In this document: one piece after another, positions 29,684-39,821 of the stretch
How positions within the stretch are numbered: the first letter of the stretch is position 1
Layout: each line of letters starts with the position of its first letter
Source of the DNA: Kineobactrum salinum
Lineage (GTDB): Bacteria > Pseudomonadota > Gammaproteobacteria > Pseudomonadales > Halieaceae
DNA length: 64,000 bases
NCBI RefSeq assembly: GCF_010669285.1
Contig: NZ_CP048711.1
Coordinates: 558,001-622,000, forward strand
Direction of reading: 5' to 3'
Position numbers and translations under genes: made by a program
Notes under the pieces: generated by a model
Told to the model about the DNA's origin: nothing
Databases searched by the model: none
The model's input: the letters and a program-made list of their open reading frames with translations, nothing else

Positions 29684-29849
29684 ATCCACCTCCCTGGCAG
29701 TTTGCATCATCCATGTACGTGCAGCGCAGCCCACGCTTGACCGTATTTTATAGCAAAGATGTCCCCGCGAAGCCAGAGGGAGAGCCCAAAACAATGCCGA
29801 TTGATGACTGCCGGCGACCCGCGGCAATGCCAGCCGCGGCGGACCGGCC

Positions 29850-31991
29850 TCAGCGCCGCTTGCGCCGGCGCTGAGGAGCGGTACTGACCATGTCGGACTT
29901 GGCATAGCGCGGCAGCTTGCCTGTGGCCAGGTAGCGGTGGATGGATTCCTGGGAGCGGATGCGCGCGGCTTTATTGCGCCGCGGCACAAATCCGTTGATC
30001 TGGTGCTGGTCGATGATGCGGGCCTTGACGTTATCGTGCCACTGCTGGTCGAGAACGTGCTGCAGGGTTTGCTGGGCGACCGGATCATTGATCGGGCACA
30101 GCACCTCGACCCGATAGTCCAGATTACGGGTCATCAGGTCGGCGGAGCCGATCAGGTAGCGTGGGTGGCCACGATTATAGAATACGTAGGCACGCGGATG
30201 CTCCAGGTAGCGGTCGACGATACTGATCGCCTCGATGTTCTCCGAAATCCCCTTGACTCCGGGCAGCAACGAACACATGCCGCGAATGATCAGCTTGACA
30301 TGGACCCCCGCATCCGATGCCTCGTACAGTTTCATGACCAGCTGGTTGTCCACCAGATTGTTGCACTTGAGCGTCAGCTCCGCGCGGTAGCCGGCCCGGG
30401 CATTGCTGATTTCCTGTTCGACCAACTGCATCAGCCCCGGCCGGGTACTGTGGGGCGACACCAGCAGGGTGCGGTAGCGTGGCCGTTTGTAAGTGAACTG
30501 CAGGAAGTCGAACACATCGTAGATATCACGGCCAATGTTCTGGTCGTAGGTCAGCAGCGTAAAATCCGTGTACCGCAGCGCGGTTCTCTCGTTGAAGTTG
30601 CCGGTCCCGATATGGCTGTAAAAACGCAGCGACTGGTCCTCGCGCCGCTCGATCAACAACAGCTTGCTGTGCACCTTGAGGCCGGGGATACCGAAAATCA
30701 CATCGATACCGCTCTCGGTCAGGCGCTGGGCCCAGCTGATGTTCGCAGCCTCGTCAAAGCGTGCCGCCAGCTCCACCACCGCCAGCACCCGCTTGCCGTT
30801 TTGCACCGCATTGACCAGCGCATCGATCACGCGGGAGATCCTGGCGACGCGGTACAGGCAGATCTTGATGGCCGAGACCTCGGGGTCCAGCGCCGCGGTC
30901 TTCAGCAGATCGACGATGTAGTCGAAGGGATGATAGGGATAGCACAGAAATACGTCCTGCTCCTTGATATTGTCAAACAGACTGCCGGGCTCATCCAGCC
31001 GCGGCAGCCGGATCGGTGGCAAAGGCTTGAACTCGAGGTATTTCGGACCCACGTTGGGGAAGGACATGAAGTCCTTGGAATTGTGATAGCGGCCGCCGGC
31101 GATCAGGCTGTCGTATTTGCCAAAGCCGAAGCGGTGACAGAGATAGTCGAGCAGGCGCTGGGGCATTGCGCTGTCGTAGACGAAACGCACTGCCTCGGCC
31201 TTGCGCCGCTGTTTGAGGCTGCTCTCCATCTTGTCAATCAGACTCTCGGTGATCCCCGGGTCGATCTCCAGCTCTGCATCGCGGGAAAACTTGAAGCAAT
31301 AGGCCGCGGCTTCGTCGATATGGAAGACACCGCGAAACATCTGCGGCAGGCAGGCGCGCATCACATTGTCCAGCGCGATGAACACCTTGCCGCTTTTGCC
31401 CTTGCGGCGCGGGACTTGCACGAATCGCTCCAGCCGGTCGGTGGGCACCTCCACTACCGCATAGTTGTAGCTGTCGCCGGAACGAATATCCAGCGCCAGA
31501 TAGATCGACTCATCATTCAGTGCCGGTATCGGATGGCCATCCCGCAGCAGGATGGGCTCCAGCTCAGGCAGCACCGTGCGGGTAAAATAGGACTGTACAA
31601 ACGCGGCCTGTCCCGGATCCAGCTGGCGTTCGTTGATCATGTAGATATGGCGGCCGCGCAGATCGCGCAGCACGGCAGTGTAGGTTTTTTCAAACTGTTT
31701 CTGCAGCTCCACCACGCGCTTGAGGATCGCTGCCTGCAACTCCTTGGCCTGCTGTTTGGACGTGCCCTCCGATACCAGGATCAGACGCCGCACCTCCGCC
31801 ACCCTGACCCGGAAGAACTCGTCCATGTTATTGGAAAAAATCCCCAGGTAGCGCAGACGCTCAATCACCGGCACAGTGTCGTCCGCCGCCTCCTGCAGAA
31901 CGCGGGCATTGAACGACAGCCAGCTCAGCTCCCGCGGAATAAACAGGTTTTCGTCGAGATCGGCCAGGCGCTTCTTCAGCAGATTTGGCAT
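29850..31991 (-). CDS. ppk1: polyphosphate kinase 1
   Basis: 713-residue enzyme that reversibly polymerises the gamma-phosphate of ATP into polyphosphate, usually membrane-associated and linked to stress survival. The N-terminal domain (LFIPRELSWLSFNARVLQEA, NNMDEFFRVRVAEV) and head domain are followed by two PLD-like catalytic domains. The autophosphorylated His is in GLKVHSKLLLIERR, and the second active-site region is YSHIGTGNFNERTA. The C-terminus is a short basic tail (RRRKRR). The ATG at 31991 has GGGA 7 nt upstream. No exopolyphosphatase gene adjoins; it stands alone. Confidence 0.96.
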   Translation of the reverse strand: MPNLLKKRLADLDENLFIPRELSWLSFNARVLQEAADDTVPVIERLRYLGIFSNNMDEFFRVRVAEVRRLILVSEGTSKQQAKELQAAILKRVVELQKQFEKTYTAVLRDLRGRHIYMINERQLDPGQAAFVQSYFTRTVLPELEPILLRDGHPIPALNDESIYLALDIRSGDSYNYAVVEVPTDRLERFVQVPRRKGKSGKVFIALDNVMRACLPQMFRGVFHIDEAAAYCFKFSRDAELEIDPGITESLIDKMESSLKQRRKAEAVRFVYDSAMPQRLLDYLCHRFGFGKYDSLIAGGRYHNSKDFMSFPNVGPKYLEFKPLPPIRLPRLDEPGSLFDNIKEQDVFLCYPYHPFDYIVDLLKTAALDPEVSAIKICLYRVARISRVIDALVNAVQNGKRVLAVVELAARFDEAANISWAQRLTESGIDVIFGIPGLKVHSKLLLIERREDQSLRFYSHIGTGNFNERTALRYTDFTLLTYDQNIGRDIYDVFDFLQFTYKRPRYRTLLVSPHSTRPGLMQLVEQEISNARAGYRAELTLKCNNLVDNQLVMKLYEASDAGVHVKLIIRGMCSLLPGVKGISENIEAISIVDRYLEHPRAYVFYNRGHPRYLIGSADLMTRNLDYRVEVLCPINDPVAQQTLQHVLDQQWHDNVKARIIDQHQINGFVPRRNKAARIRSQESIHRYLATGKLPRYAKSDMVSTAPQRRRKRR

Positions 31992-32247
31992 GAAACATTC
32001 CCGCAAAGTGGAGGGTGGCATCGCATGGACCCCAAGGGCGGTCAATCTAGTACACTTTCAGCGGGCACTGAAGTGCTCGGCGGGCTTTTTTGCCGCAATC
32101 CAGATGAACCTTTTGTGACAGCGATTGCGGCGGAGCCGCCACCACTCTTTAGCTGCCCCTTGTCCTGTCAGACACGGCACCGTAACATGGGTATCAGAAC
32201 GGTGGCGAGAGTACCCGCTGCGTTGTGGTCCACTGAGCGGAGTTCTC

Positions 32248-33102
32248 ATGAGTCTGGAAATCATTACGGAAAATCGTTGTTTCGAAGGGCGTCAACTGCG
32301 CTTCAGACATCGGGCGGAAACGCTCGATTGCGACATGCACGGTGCGATCTACCTGCCACCGCAGGCAGCGCGGGAACCGGTCCCGTTGCTGTATTGGCTG
32401 TCGGGCCTGACCTGCACCGACGAAAACTTCGTCCAGAAGGCGGGCGCCCAGCGCTACGCGGCCGAGCACGGGGTTGCCATCGTGGCCCCGGATACCAGCC
32501 CCCGCGGCGATGATGTTCCCGATGATCCCGAGGGCAGCTGGGATCTCGGCCTCGGTGCCGGCTTCTATCTCAACGCCAGCCAGGATCCCTGGCAGCGACA
32601 TTATCGCATGTATGACTACATCACCGACGAGTTGCCGGAACTGCTGCCGGAAGCATTTCCGGTGGACCCCGAACGCAGCTCGATATTCGGTCATTCAATG
32701 GGCGGCCACGGCGCTCTGGTGATCGCTCTGCACAATCCCGCGCGCTACGCCTCGGTATCGGCGTTTGCACCGATCGTGGCGCCCACGCGCTGTCCCTGGG
32801 GGGAAAAGGCCTTCAGCCATTACCTGGGCCCCGACCGGGAGGCGTGGAAAGCCTATGACAGTTGTGAACTGATCGCCGCGGGCGCACCGCAACTGCCCAT
32901 GCTGATCGACCAGGGCGAAGCCGATAATTTTCTGGAATCGCAACTGAAAACAGAGCTGCTGGAACAGGCCTGCCAGGAAAACAGCTATGAAGCCACGATT
33001 CGGCGCCACCCGGGCTATGACCACAGCTATTATTTCATCGCCAGCTTCGTGGGCAGCCATATCGGTTTTCATGCGCGGGCGCTGGAACAGGCGGCTGGCT
33101 GA
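32248..33102 (+). CDS. fghA: S-formylglutathione hydrolase
   Basis: 284-residue esterase-D type enzyme that hydrolyses S-formylglutathione to formate and glutathione, the last step of glutathione-dependent formaldehyde removal. It has LLYWLSGLTCTDENF, the PDTSPRGDDVPDD loop, the nucleophile in FGHSMGGHGAL, Asp in DQGEADNF and His in GYDHSYYF. GGAG lies 5 nt before the ATG. The usual partner, S-(hydroxymethyl)glutathione dehydrogenase, is not in the window. Its stop directly abuts the stop of the convergent kinase gene with no spacer. Confidence 0.94.
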   Translation: MSLEIITENRCFEGRQLRFRHRAETLDCDMHGAIYLPPQAAREPVPLLYWLSGLTCTDENFVQKAGAQRYAAEHGVAIVAPDTSPRGDDVPDDPEGSWDLGLGAGFYLNASQDPWQRHYRMYDYITDELPELLPEAFPVDPERSSIFGHSMGGHGALVIALHNPARYASVSAFAPIVAPTRCPWGEKAFSHYLGPDREAWKAYDSCELIAAGAPQLPMLIDQGEADNFLESQLKTELLEQACQENSYEATIRRHPGYDHSYYFIASFVGSHIGFHARALEQAAG

Positions 33103-36100
33103 CTACTCCGCCTCGTCCAGTACCTTGCGCAGTTTGGTCGCCAGCTCCTGGCGACGGTAGGGCTTGCTGAGCAACTGCACACCCCGGTCCAGCCGACCGT
33201 GATGGACGATGGCATTTTCTGTATAACCGGAAGTAAACAGGACCCGGATACCGGGATGCAACTGGTATGCAGTATCCGCCAGCTCCCTGCCGTTCATGCC
33301 GCCCGGCATCACCACATCGGTAAACAACAGATCGATATCGGCTGATTCCTGCAGGATGTGGACGGCCTCGGGGCCCGAACCGGCACTGGTGACCCGGTAG
33401 CCCAGCCCCTGCAGCAGACTGATCACGTACTGGCGCACCAGGTCATTGTCCTCCACCACCAGCACATGTTCCCGGCCACCGGTCACGGTAGTTGCCGGCT
33501 CCGGGTCGGGAAGCGACTCACTGCCGCCATCGTGCCGGGGAAAATACAGCTTTACCGTCGTGCCCTCACCCGGCTCGGAATAAATCTTGGCATGGCCGCC
33601 CGACTGTTTGACGAAACCGTACACCATGCTGAGGCCCAGGCCACTGCCCTTGCCCAATGACTTGGTGGTAAAAAACGGCTCAAACGCGCGGCTCACTATC
33701 TCTCCGGGCATGCCTGTGCCAGTATCGGAAACCGACACCAGCACATACTGCCCGCTCTTGACCTCATGGTGTTCGTCCGCGTAGGCGTCATCCAGCATGG
33801 CATTGGCGGTTTCCACGGTCAGGTGGCCACCACCCGGCATGGCGTCGCGGGCATTGATTGCCAGGTTGAGCAGGGCGGACTCCAGTTGGCCGGGATCGAC
33901 TTCGGTGAGCCAGAGGCCGCCGGCCCGCACCAGTTCGAAATCGATGTCCTCCATCAGCGCTCGCCGCAGCATGCCCTCCATGTCCGCAATCAGACGATTG
34001 ACGTCCACCACCTGCGGCTCCAGTGCCTGGCGCCGGGAGAAGGCCAGCAGGCGATTGGTCAGCTCCGCACCACGGGCAGCCGCAGTCGCAGTTATCTCTG
34101 CCAGTGCCTGCAGTGGCTGGCGGTCCGTGAGCTGCTCCTTGAGCAGTTCCGCATTGCCGAGAATGACTGTCAGCAGATTGTTGAAATCATGTGCCACACC
34201 GCCGGTCAATTGACCGATCGCGCTGAGTCTTTCAGACTGTGCCAGGCGCTGGGACGCCTCGCGGTTGGCCAGCATCTGGCTGACATGAATCGCGATGACG
34301 TTGAGCATTTCCCGCTCTTCCGGCAGAAACGGTGAACCCTCGCCCGGCGCCGGCTCGACGGTTGCGGGATAAGCGATTTCAACCCAGCCTTTCTCCTGAT
34401 TGCCCTGGAAAATGGCGACCCGTGTCGCCAGCTCGGGCTCAGACCAACCGTCACTGAGAAACTCTGTTTCATCATGACAGATACGCGCCATCGCCAAGTC
34501 GCTGTGAACCAGGGCCGCGGGCACCACCGCGACAATGTCTTCCAGCACTTTCTCAATGGGGCGATGCTGGTCGGCACTCAGGGAGGATACCAGATAGAGG
34601 CAGTGCAGTTCCTTCATCCGTTCCTGCAATTGCTGTTCCCGGTCCCGTTCCCTGGACACATCGCGGAAGTAGATCGCCAGCCCTTCCGGCCCCGGATAGA
34701 AATTGGCCAGGAACCAGGCCTCCAGCGCGGCAAAATAAAACGTGAAGCTTGCACTGTTGCCGCTGGCCAGGGCGCGTTCAAATTTCCCACGAATATCGGG
34801 CGAACGGGTCTCGGGAAACACGTCCCTATGGCAGCGCCCAGCAGCGCCTGTTTCGGGCGACGCAGCAACTGCTCAGCTTTACGGTTGACGTAGGCAAAGC
34901 AGACTTCGTGATCGAGCAGCACGAAGGCGTCGCTCATGCTGTCCAGGGTCTGGTGCAGCCGCTGCGACAGCGCCTCGGACTGTTCCCGCGCCTGCACCAG
35001 TTCGGTAATGTCCTGCAAGGCGCCGCGCACGGCACTGGCAGTGCCCGCCCATGGTCGTACTCAGCCTCGCCTATAATATGTACCCAGCGCCGGTTCCCGT
35101 TCGCGGTGGTCAGCTGCATTACATTGTCGAAAGCCTCTCCCCGTTCCACGCAGCGAGCCAGCTGCTCACGCAAACGTCCCCGGTACACTGGTTCATAGTA
35201 AGCGATGGCAGCGTCCACGGTGTGCAGGTACCTGCCTGGCATTTCGTGGATCAGCGCTGTTTCCTCGGTCCACTGCACCGTATCGGTGTCCAGGTCCGCG
35301 CGCCAGCCACCCAGATGAGCCGCGCGACCTGCCAACCGCTGCAGACGGGTGACTCCGTCCAACCGGGCGGCCGCCTCGATTTCAGCAGTTACATCCTGCA
35401 GAACACCGGTCAGGATACGGCCATCACCGGTTTCAGTATACTCGCCGATTCCCCGCAGATGGACCACCTTGCCGTCGGGCCGGATGATGCGGTGCTGGAA
35501 TTCAAAATGGGGGCCGGGGCAGGCATTGTAGGCTTTCATGCTCGCCAACATGGTCTCCCGGTCGTCAGGGTGAACAAGCGCCCGGTAGGCCTCGTTGGTG
35601 CTGTTATAATCAGACTTGGAAATACCGTACATCCGGTAAATATCGTCGGACCAGCTCCACTCGCCTGTATCTATGTTTCGTTTCCACAGCCCCAGGCCCA
35701 GCAAACGTTGCGCCGTCCGCAGGTTGGCCTCCTGCTCCAACAAACGGTTGTTGGCGGCCTTCAGTTCGCGGGAACGCAGCAGAATATCAAGCTCCAGCAA
35801 GGCGTCCCGCTGTTCGATATCCCGCAGCGCCCGCATGCTGGCGGCGCTCCTGCCCTCGCCGACTACAAAGTCGGTCACGTCCTCAGTGCGATGAATGATG
35901 TAGACCAGCTCGCCCTCGGGTCCCCGCACCGGGGTATTGACCGAACTCCAGTAGCGCTCCTCATAGCCGCCGCCCGGTGGTCGGGACGCTGGACCGGGTG
36001 GCGCTGCACCGCCATGATATCCGTCACCCCGCTGGTCTTGACCTGTTCCAGCGATGCCAGCAGCTTGCGCGGGCCATCGGCTTGCGGATCGGCCGGGTTG

Positions 36101-36684
36101 ACGGGAAGCACGTCCCGCAACAGGCGCCCCTTGAGGTCTTCGCGCCGCGTCATCGTGCTCGCAAGATAAGCGTCACTGACCGCCACGATCATGAAGTCGA
36201 GCGGACTGAGTACCAGAAAATTGCCCGGCACCGACTCGAACAGTCCCTGAAAATGTTGGGCCGACGCTTCCGCAGTCCGGCGCAGCTGCTGCTCGCGCTC
36301 CAGCAGGCGCCGCCGCTCCCGTTCCAGCTCCCGCTGGCGGGTCAGATCCCGGGCGGATACCAGCTCGGCCTGACGCCCCTGGTACTCAAGCAGATGGCTG
36401 CTGATATCGACAAAAATGAGCTCGCCGGATTTCAGCCGATGGCGCCAGGTACCCGCCTGATCAAGCCCTGGTGATACCAGTTTGATATTTTCCAGCAACC
36501 GAGGGACATCTTCCTGCGGGCGGATATCCCGCACCGTCATTGCCAGGAACTCGTCCCGGGAATAGCCGTAGCGCTGGATGGCGGCATCATTGACGGCGAG
36601 AAAGCGCAGGGAATCGAGGTCGTAGATCCACATGGCATCCGGATGGTTCTCGAACAACATGGCTGGATCCAGATCAAGCGCCAT
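33103..36684 (-). CDS. multi-PAS hybrid sensor histidine kinase, three frameshifts
   Basis: Cytoplasmic sensor kinase of about 1194 codons after repair. There are several PAS domains in series (FENHPDAMWIYDL; a FLVLSPLDFMIVAVSDAYL repeat; a PAC-type GVLQDVTAEIEAA; QTLDSMSDAFVLLDHE) and a GAF-like segment. Then come HisKA with the phospho-acceptor in GGVAHDFNNLLTVI, HATPase_c (INARDAMPGG, DTGTGMPGE) and a C-terminal receiver (VLVVEDND, LLFTDVVMPG, LLSKPYRRQE). No membrane segment is evident. The frame breaks near 35987 (C lost), 35046 (G lost) and 34824 (G lost). The start is uncertain: ATG 36684 (MALDLDPA) or 36747. No separate output regulator adjoins; the psp genes lie just upstream on the same strand. 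Confidence 0.8.
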
Positions 36685-36846
36685 AGTCTGTGTGGCCCCG
36701 GCTTGGAGAAGCGGACAACCGCACGACGACGGCTGTTGCCCTCCCATAATGCCCCAACCGGCCCCGAAGACCAACACGCTACAGCAAATCCGGTAGCGGG
36801 CTACCGGCGGGCCGTCCGACCGGCTCCGCAGGCCACACCGGGCCAA

Positions 36847-37383
36847 TCAGAGCCTGGAGATCTCCTTGTTCAATTCATACTGGCGCGAAGTGACATAGGA
36901 TTCCATCGTCTCTACCCGCTGCAGCGCTGCATCGAGCCGCTCGCGGGCCCGGCGCAGGCGCACACTGCCGGGCTCGCTGTAGCGAAACACCTTGCGCGGA
37001 CGGTAGTGGTGATGGCGCTCATCATATTCCATCTCCACCTCCGGCCCCGGCTCGGGATCGTCCGGCGGCAGCTCGCCATCCAGGTCGCTGTAGCGGCGGG
37101 GCCGTGGCGACAGCAATATCCAGGCACCGACATACGCCCACAGCGCCAGGGTGCCGGTAAACAGGAAGGCCGCCACCCACAACAGGCGCACTACCCAATG
37201 GGCGACGTCGAAATGATCTGCCAGGCCGGCACTGACGCCAGCGATCTTGCCATCCGGGGTATTGCGGTAGAGGTTCATGCCCCAACCGGCGGCCCGGCGC
37301 TGGCGGAAGCCGCGAAACTGATGCCAGAAACTGCGGTTGCCATCGCGGCGGTAGTGACGATCATGGTACCGGGTTCTGCTCAT
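36847..37383 (-). CDS. pspC: phage shock protein C (PspC-domain)
   Basis: Inner-membrane stress protein of 178 residues. The PspC domain (about 36-95) reads NLYRNTPDGKIAGVSAGLAD then HFDVAHWVVRLLWVAAFLF and a second apolar stretch. A C-terminal charged, coiled-coil-like region follows (VRLRRARERLDAALQRV). PspC with PspB senses envelope damage and draws PspA away from PspF. Last gene of the pspABC operon, 3 nt after pspB, with GGGAG before its ATG. It is longer than E. coli PspC (about 119 residues), with an extra N-terminal arginine/histidine-rich part. Confidence 0.9.
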   Translation of the reverse strand: MSRTRYHDRHYRRDGNRSFWHQFRGFRQRRAAGWGMNLYRNTPDGKIAGVSAGLADHFDVAHWVVRLLWVAAFLFTGTLALWAYVGAWILLSPRPRRYSDLDGELPPDDPEPGPEVEMEYDERHHHYRPRKVFRYSEPGSVRLRRARERLDAALQRVETMESYVTSRQYELNKEISRL

Positions 37384-37386
37384 GTG

Positions 37387-37644
37387 CTACTCCCTGTGCT
37401 GTTCGCGGTGATCGACCTGGTAGCGCCAGTCGGGGTGGTCGGCATCGAGAATGGTCTCCAGTACCCCTATCCTTTCCACCAGTTTGTCGACGGTGGCCAG
37501 CATATGCTCGATGGTTTGCCGGTCTTCCGTGTTCAGGCTGCGGGAGGACCGGTTGACACTGCGGTAGTGCATAGTGATCCAGATTGGCGCGACGATCACC
37601 AGAAACAGGATCGTCGGCACAAACATGAATTGCCAGAATTGCAT
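37387..37644 (-). CDS. pspB: phage shock protein B
   Basis: 85-residue small membrane protein: one N-terminal transmembrane helix (FMFVPTILFLVIVAPIWITM) and a cytoplasmic coiled-coil with the leucine-repeat-like IEHMLATVDKLVERIGVLE. It partners PspC to signal membrane stress. GAGGA precedes the ATG. It lies 55 bp after pspA on the same strand. The length is close to E. coli PspB (74 residues). Confidence 0.9.
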   Translation of the reverse strand: MQFWQFMFVPTILFLVIVAPIWITMHYRSVNRSSRSLNTEDRQTIEHMLATVDKLVERIGVLETILDADHPDWRYQVDHREQHRE

Positions 37645-37699
37645 GGTTATTTTCCTCAGGCAGCGATGCGATCAACGCCATGCTGCCACGTCGTTTTGT

Positions 37700-38401
37700 C
37701 TAGGCCAAGCCGCCGGAGTTTTGCGAGTTCTCGCCCTTTTCACCCAGTTCACGCTTGAGCCGCTGCAATTCCTCGGAAATGCGCTCGTCCTCCTGCAACG
37801 CGTCGATCTCCGCCGCCAGGTCCGGTGGCACTTCGCGGCCGATATCCATGGATTCCAGCTGGCTTTCCAGGTTGTCCATCCGCCGCTCGAAATGCTCAAA
37901 GCGCTGGAATGCCGAGTCCAGGGCCTCCCGCTGCACCTGCCGCTTGACCTTGATCCGCGATTCCACCGTCTGGCTGCGCATCAGCATGGCCTGCTGGCGC
38001 GCCTTGGCATCCCCCAGTTTCTGCTGCAGCTGAGCGATTTCGTGAGCCAGTTGGGCGATATGCTCGTCGGTGGCCTTGAGCTCCTGCGCCACCGCCTCCA
38101 CTTCGTCCTCGATCGCCTGCTTCTCCTGCAGCGCGGCCCGGGCCAGATCTTCCCGTCCCTTGCCCAGTGCCAGCCTCGCCTTGCGCTCCCAGCTGGCAGC
38201 ATCCTCCTGCACCTGCTCCAGCCGGCGCGCGGCCGCCTTGCGGTCTGCCAGCACCTTGGCGGAGGAACTGCGGACCTCCACCAGGGTATCTTCCATTTCC
38301 TGGATAATCAGCCGGATCATCTTCTGGGGGTCCTCGGCCTGGTCCAGCAGCGAATTGATATTGGAATTGATGATGTCTGTCATCCGCGAAAATATACCCA
38401 T
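37700..38401 (-). CDS. pspA: phage shock protein A
   Basis: 233-residue PspA/IM30 protein, almost entirely alpha-helical coiled coil. An N-terminal amphipathic helix (MGIFSRMTDIINSNINSLLD) binds stressed membranes. It also inhibits PspF in unstressed cells. The EDPQKMIRLIIQEMEDTL segment is the family signature. It ends with an Asn/Gly-rich tail (KGENSQNSGGLA), slightly longer than in E. coli. AGGGAG lies 7 nt before the ATG. First gene of pspABC, preceded by a sigma-54-like promoter at 38466-38482. Confidence 0.95.
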   Translation of the reverse strand: MGIFSRMTDIINSNINSLLDQAEDPQKMIRLIIQEMEDTLVEVRSSSAKVLADRKAAARRLEQVQEDAASWERKARLALGKGREDLARAALQEKQAIEDEVEAVAQELKATDEHIAQLAHEIAQLQQKLGDAKARQQAMLMRSQTVESRIKVKRQVQREALDSAFQRFEHFERRMDNLESQLESMDIGREVPPDLAAEIDALQEDERISEELQRLKRELGEKGENSQNSGGLA

Positions 38402-38465
38402 GGTTTCTCTCCCTCTGGGGCAACCTGCCCCGTGACAGCCGCTACCCGGCCAATGCCCTGTTCTT

Positions 38466-38482
38466 TACAGAAATCGTGCCAT
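38466..38482 (-). promoter_or_regulatory. sigma-54-like promoter of pspABC
   Basis: On the minus strand the sequence reads ATGGCACGATTTCTGTA: a perfect -24 box (TGGCAC), then GG-N10-GT at the -12 position where GC is the usual form. Spacing is exactly right for RpoN. A start site about 12 bp on (near 38455) leaves a 5' leader of roughly 55 nt before pspA. Placement between pspA and divergent pspF matches the known psp control in enterobacteria. Confidence 0.7.
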
Positions 38483-38556
38483 AACTTTCAACCTACTGTT
38501 TCTAAATGATTTTCTCCTCAAAAGGGTGTGCTGAGTCCAGCCTGCCATCTCGATTA

Positions 38557-38619
38557 TTGGTATATTCAGCCTCATTAAATAGTATATAAAACCTCATAAG
38601 TTGGTATATTTGACCTCAT
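38557..38619. repeat. three 22-bp-phased repeats, putative PspF sites
   Basis: Three copies of a 19-bp element (consensus TTGGTATATTnnnCCTCAT) start at 38557, 38579 and 38601, exactly 22 bp apart, about two helical turns. They lie 75-140 bp upstream of the -24 box of the pspA promoter, where enhancer sites for a sigma-54 activator belong. The third copy runs into the pspF ATG at 38618-38620. They are probably PspF upstream activating sequences that also autoregulate pspF; binding is inferred. Confidence 0.6.
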
Positions 38620-39652
38620 GAAAACAGGCGAAAGCATAATCGGAGAGTCCGCCGCGCTGGCCCAGGCGCTGGAGCAGGTTTCCCGGCTGGCCGCCATCAA
38701 CCGGCCGGTGCTGATCTTCGGTGCCCGCGGTACCGGCAAGGAATTGGTGGCAGAGCGTTTGCATTTCCTGTCGCCACGCTGGGATGCGCCGCTGGTGAAA
38801 GTGAATTGCGCCGCCCTGGCCGAACCGCTGCTGGAGTCGGAACTGTTTGGCCATGAACCCGGCGCATTTACCGGCGCCAGCCGGCTGCGTCAGGGCCGCT
38901 TTGAGCGGGCCGACGGCGGTACGCTGTTTCTGGATGAACTCGGGAGCATGTCCCTGCGGCTACAGGAAAAGCTGCTGCGCCTGGCCGAGTACGGGGAATT
39001 CGAGCGCCTGGGCGGGCAGCAGACGCTGCAGGCGGATGTGCGGGTGGTCGCCGCCACCAACAGCGATCTGCGTGCCCAGGTGGCCGCCGGCGAGTTCCGG
39101 GCAGATCTGCTGGATCGTCTCAGTTTCGATGTAATCCATCTCCCCGCGCTGGCCCAGCGGCCCGAGGATATACCCGAACTGGCCCGGCACTTCGCCATTC
39201 AGATGTGCCAGGAACTGGGCTGGGAACTGTTTCCCGGGTTTGCCGAAGAGGCACTGGCAACGCTGCAGGCACACAGCTGGCCCGGCAATATCCGGGAGCT
39301 GAAAAATGCCGTGGAGCGCTCGCTGCATCGCTGGGAAGACCCCGATACGGCGGTTGCCAGCATCGTGCTCGACCCGTTCCGCTCGCCCTACCCCGAGCCC
39401 GTTGCCAGCGAAACGGCAGCTGCTGACAGTCAACCCGACAGCAGCGAAGTGCCACCGGTTGCAGTTTTTGCGGCCACGGACTTCAGCACCCGGATGCGGG
39501 AAATCGAGCGGGATTTACTGCTGCGGGCACTGGCCGCCAACGAGCATAACCAGCGCCGCACCGCGCGAGCGCTCAAGCTCAGCTATGACCAGCTGCGCGG
39601 GCTGGTGCGCAAGCATGGGCTGGGCCGGCCGCGTCACCGGCAAGCGCATTGA
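38618..39652 (+). CDS. pspF: psp operon sigma-54 activator PspF
   Basis: 344-residue AAA+ enhancer-binding protein without an N-terminal receiver, as is typical of PspF. It shows Walker A (FGARGTGKE), the sigma-54 contact loop GAFTGA (about residue 85), Walker B (GGTLFLDELGSM), sensor region RADLLDRLSF and a C-terminal Fis-type helix-turn-helix (NQRRTARALKLSYDQLRGLV). PspA would hold it inactive until envelope stress. Divergent from pspABC across 216 bp. The ATG at 38618 lies inside the third 22-bp repeat and no ribosome-binding site is evident there. Confidence 0.93.
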   Translation: MKTGESIIGESAALAQALEQVSRLAAINRPVLIFGARGTGKELVAERLHFLSPRWDAPLVKVNCAALAEPLLESELFGHEPGAFTGASRLRQGRFERADGGTLFLDELGSMSLRLQEKLLRLAEYGEFERLGGQQTLQADVRVVAATNSDLRAQVAAGEFRADLLDRLSFDVIHLPALAQRPEDIPELARHFAIQMCQELGWELFPGFAEEALATLQAHSWPGNIRELKNAVERSLHRWEDPDTAVASIVLDPFRSPYPEPVASETAAADSQPDSSEVPPVAVFAATDFSTRMREIERDLLLRALAANEHNQRRTARALKLSYDQLRGLVRKHGLGRPRHRQAH

Positions 39653-39821
39653 ACGCAGCGCTGACAGCGGTGCGAAGACAGGCTGGCATCGCTAAAAATC
39701 GCTATAGTGAATGCAGTGACAGCGGGACTCCCCGCAGCTGACATGTCATAATCAACCCTGGACTTTGCCGCGCAATTACGTGCTGCCACCTTCCATTCAT
39801 CGCCGAAAAAGGACCCGAACC

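Noticed and set aside
29937-32513. 858-residue open frame opposite ppk, extending into fghA
   Set aside because: It is antisense to the conserved ppk gene, has no family signature, and would overlap the fghA start. Long antisense frames are expected at this GC content.
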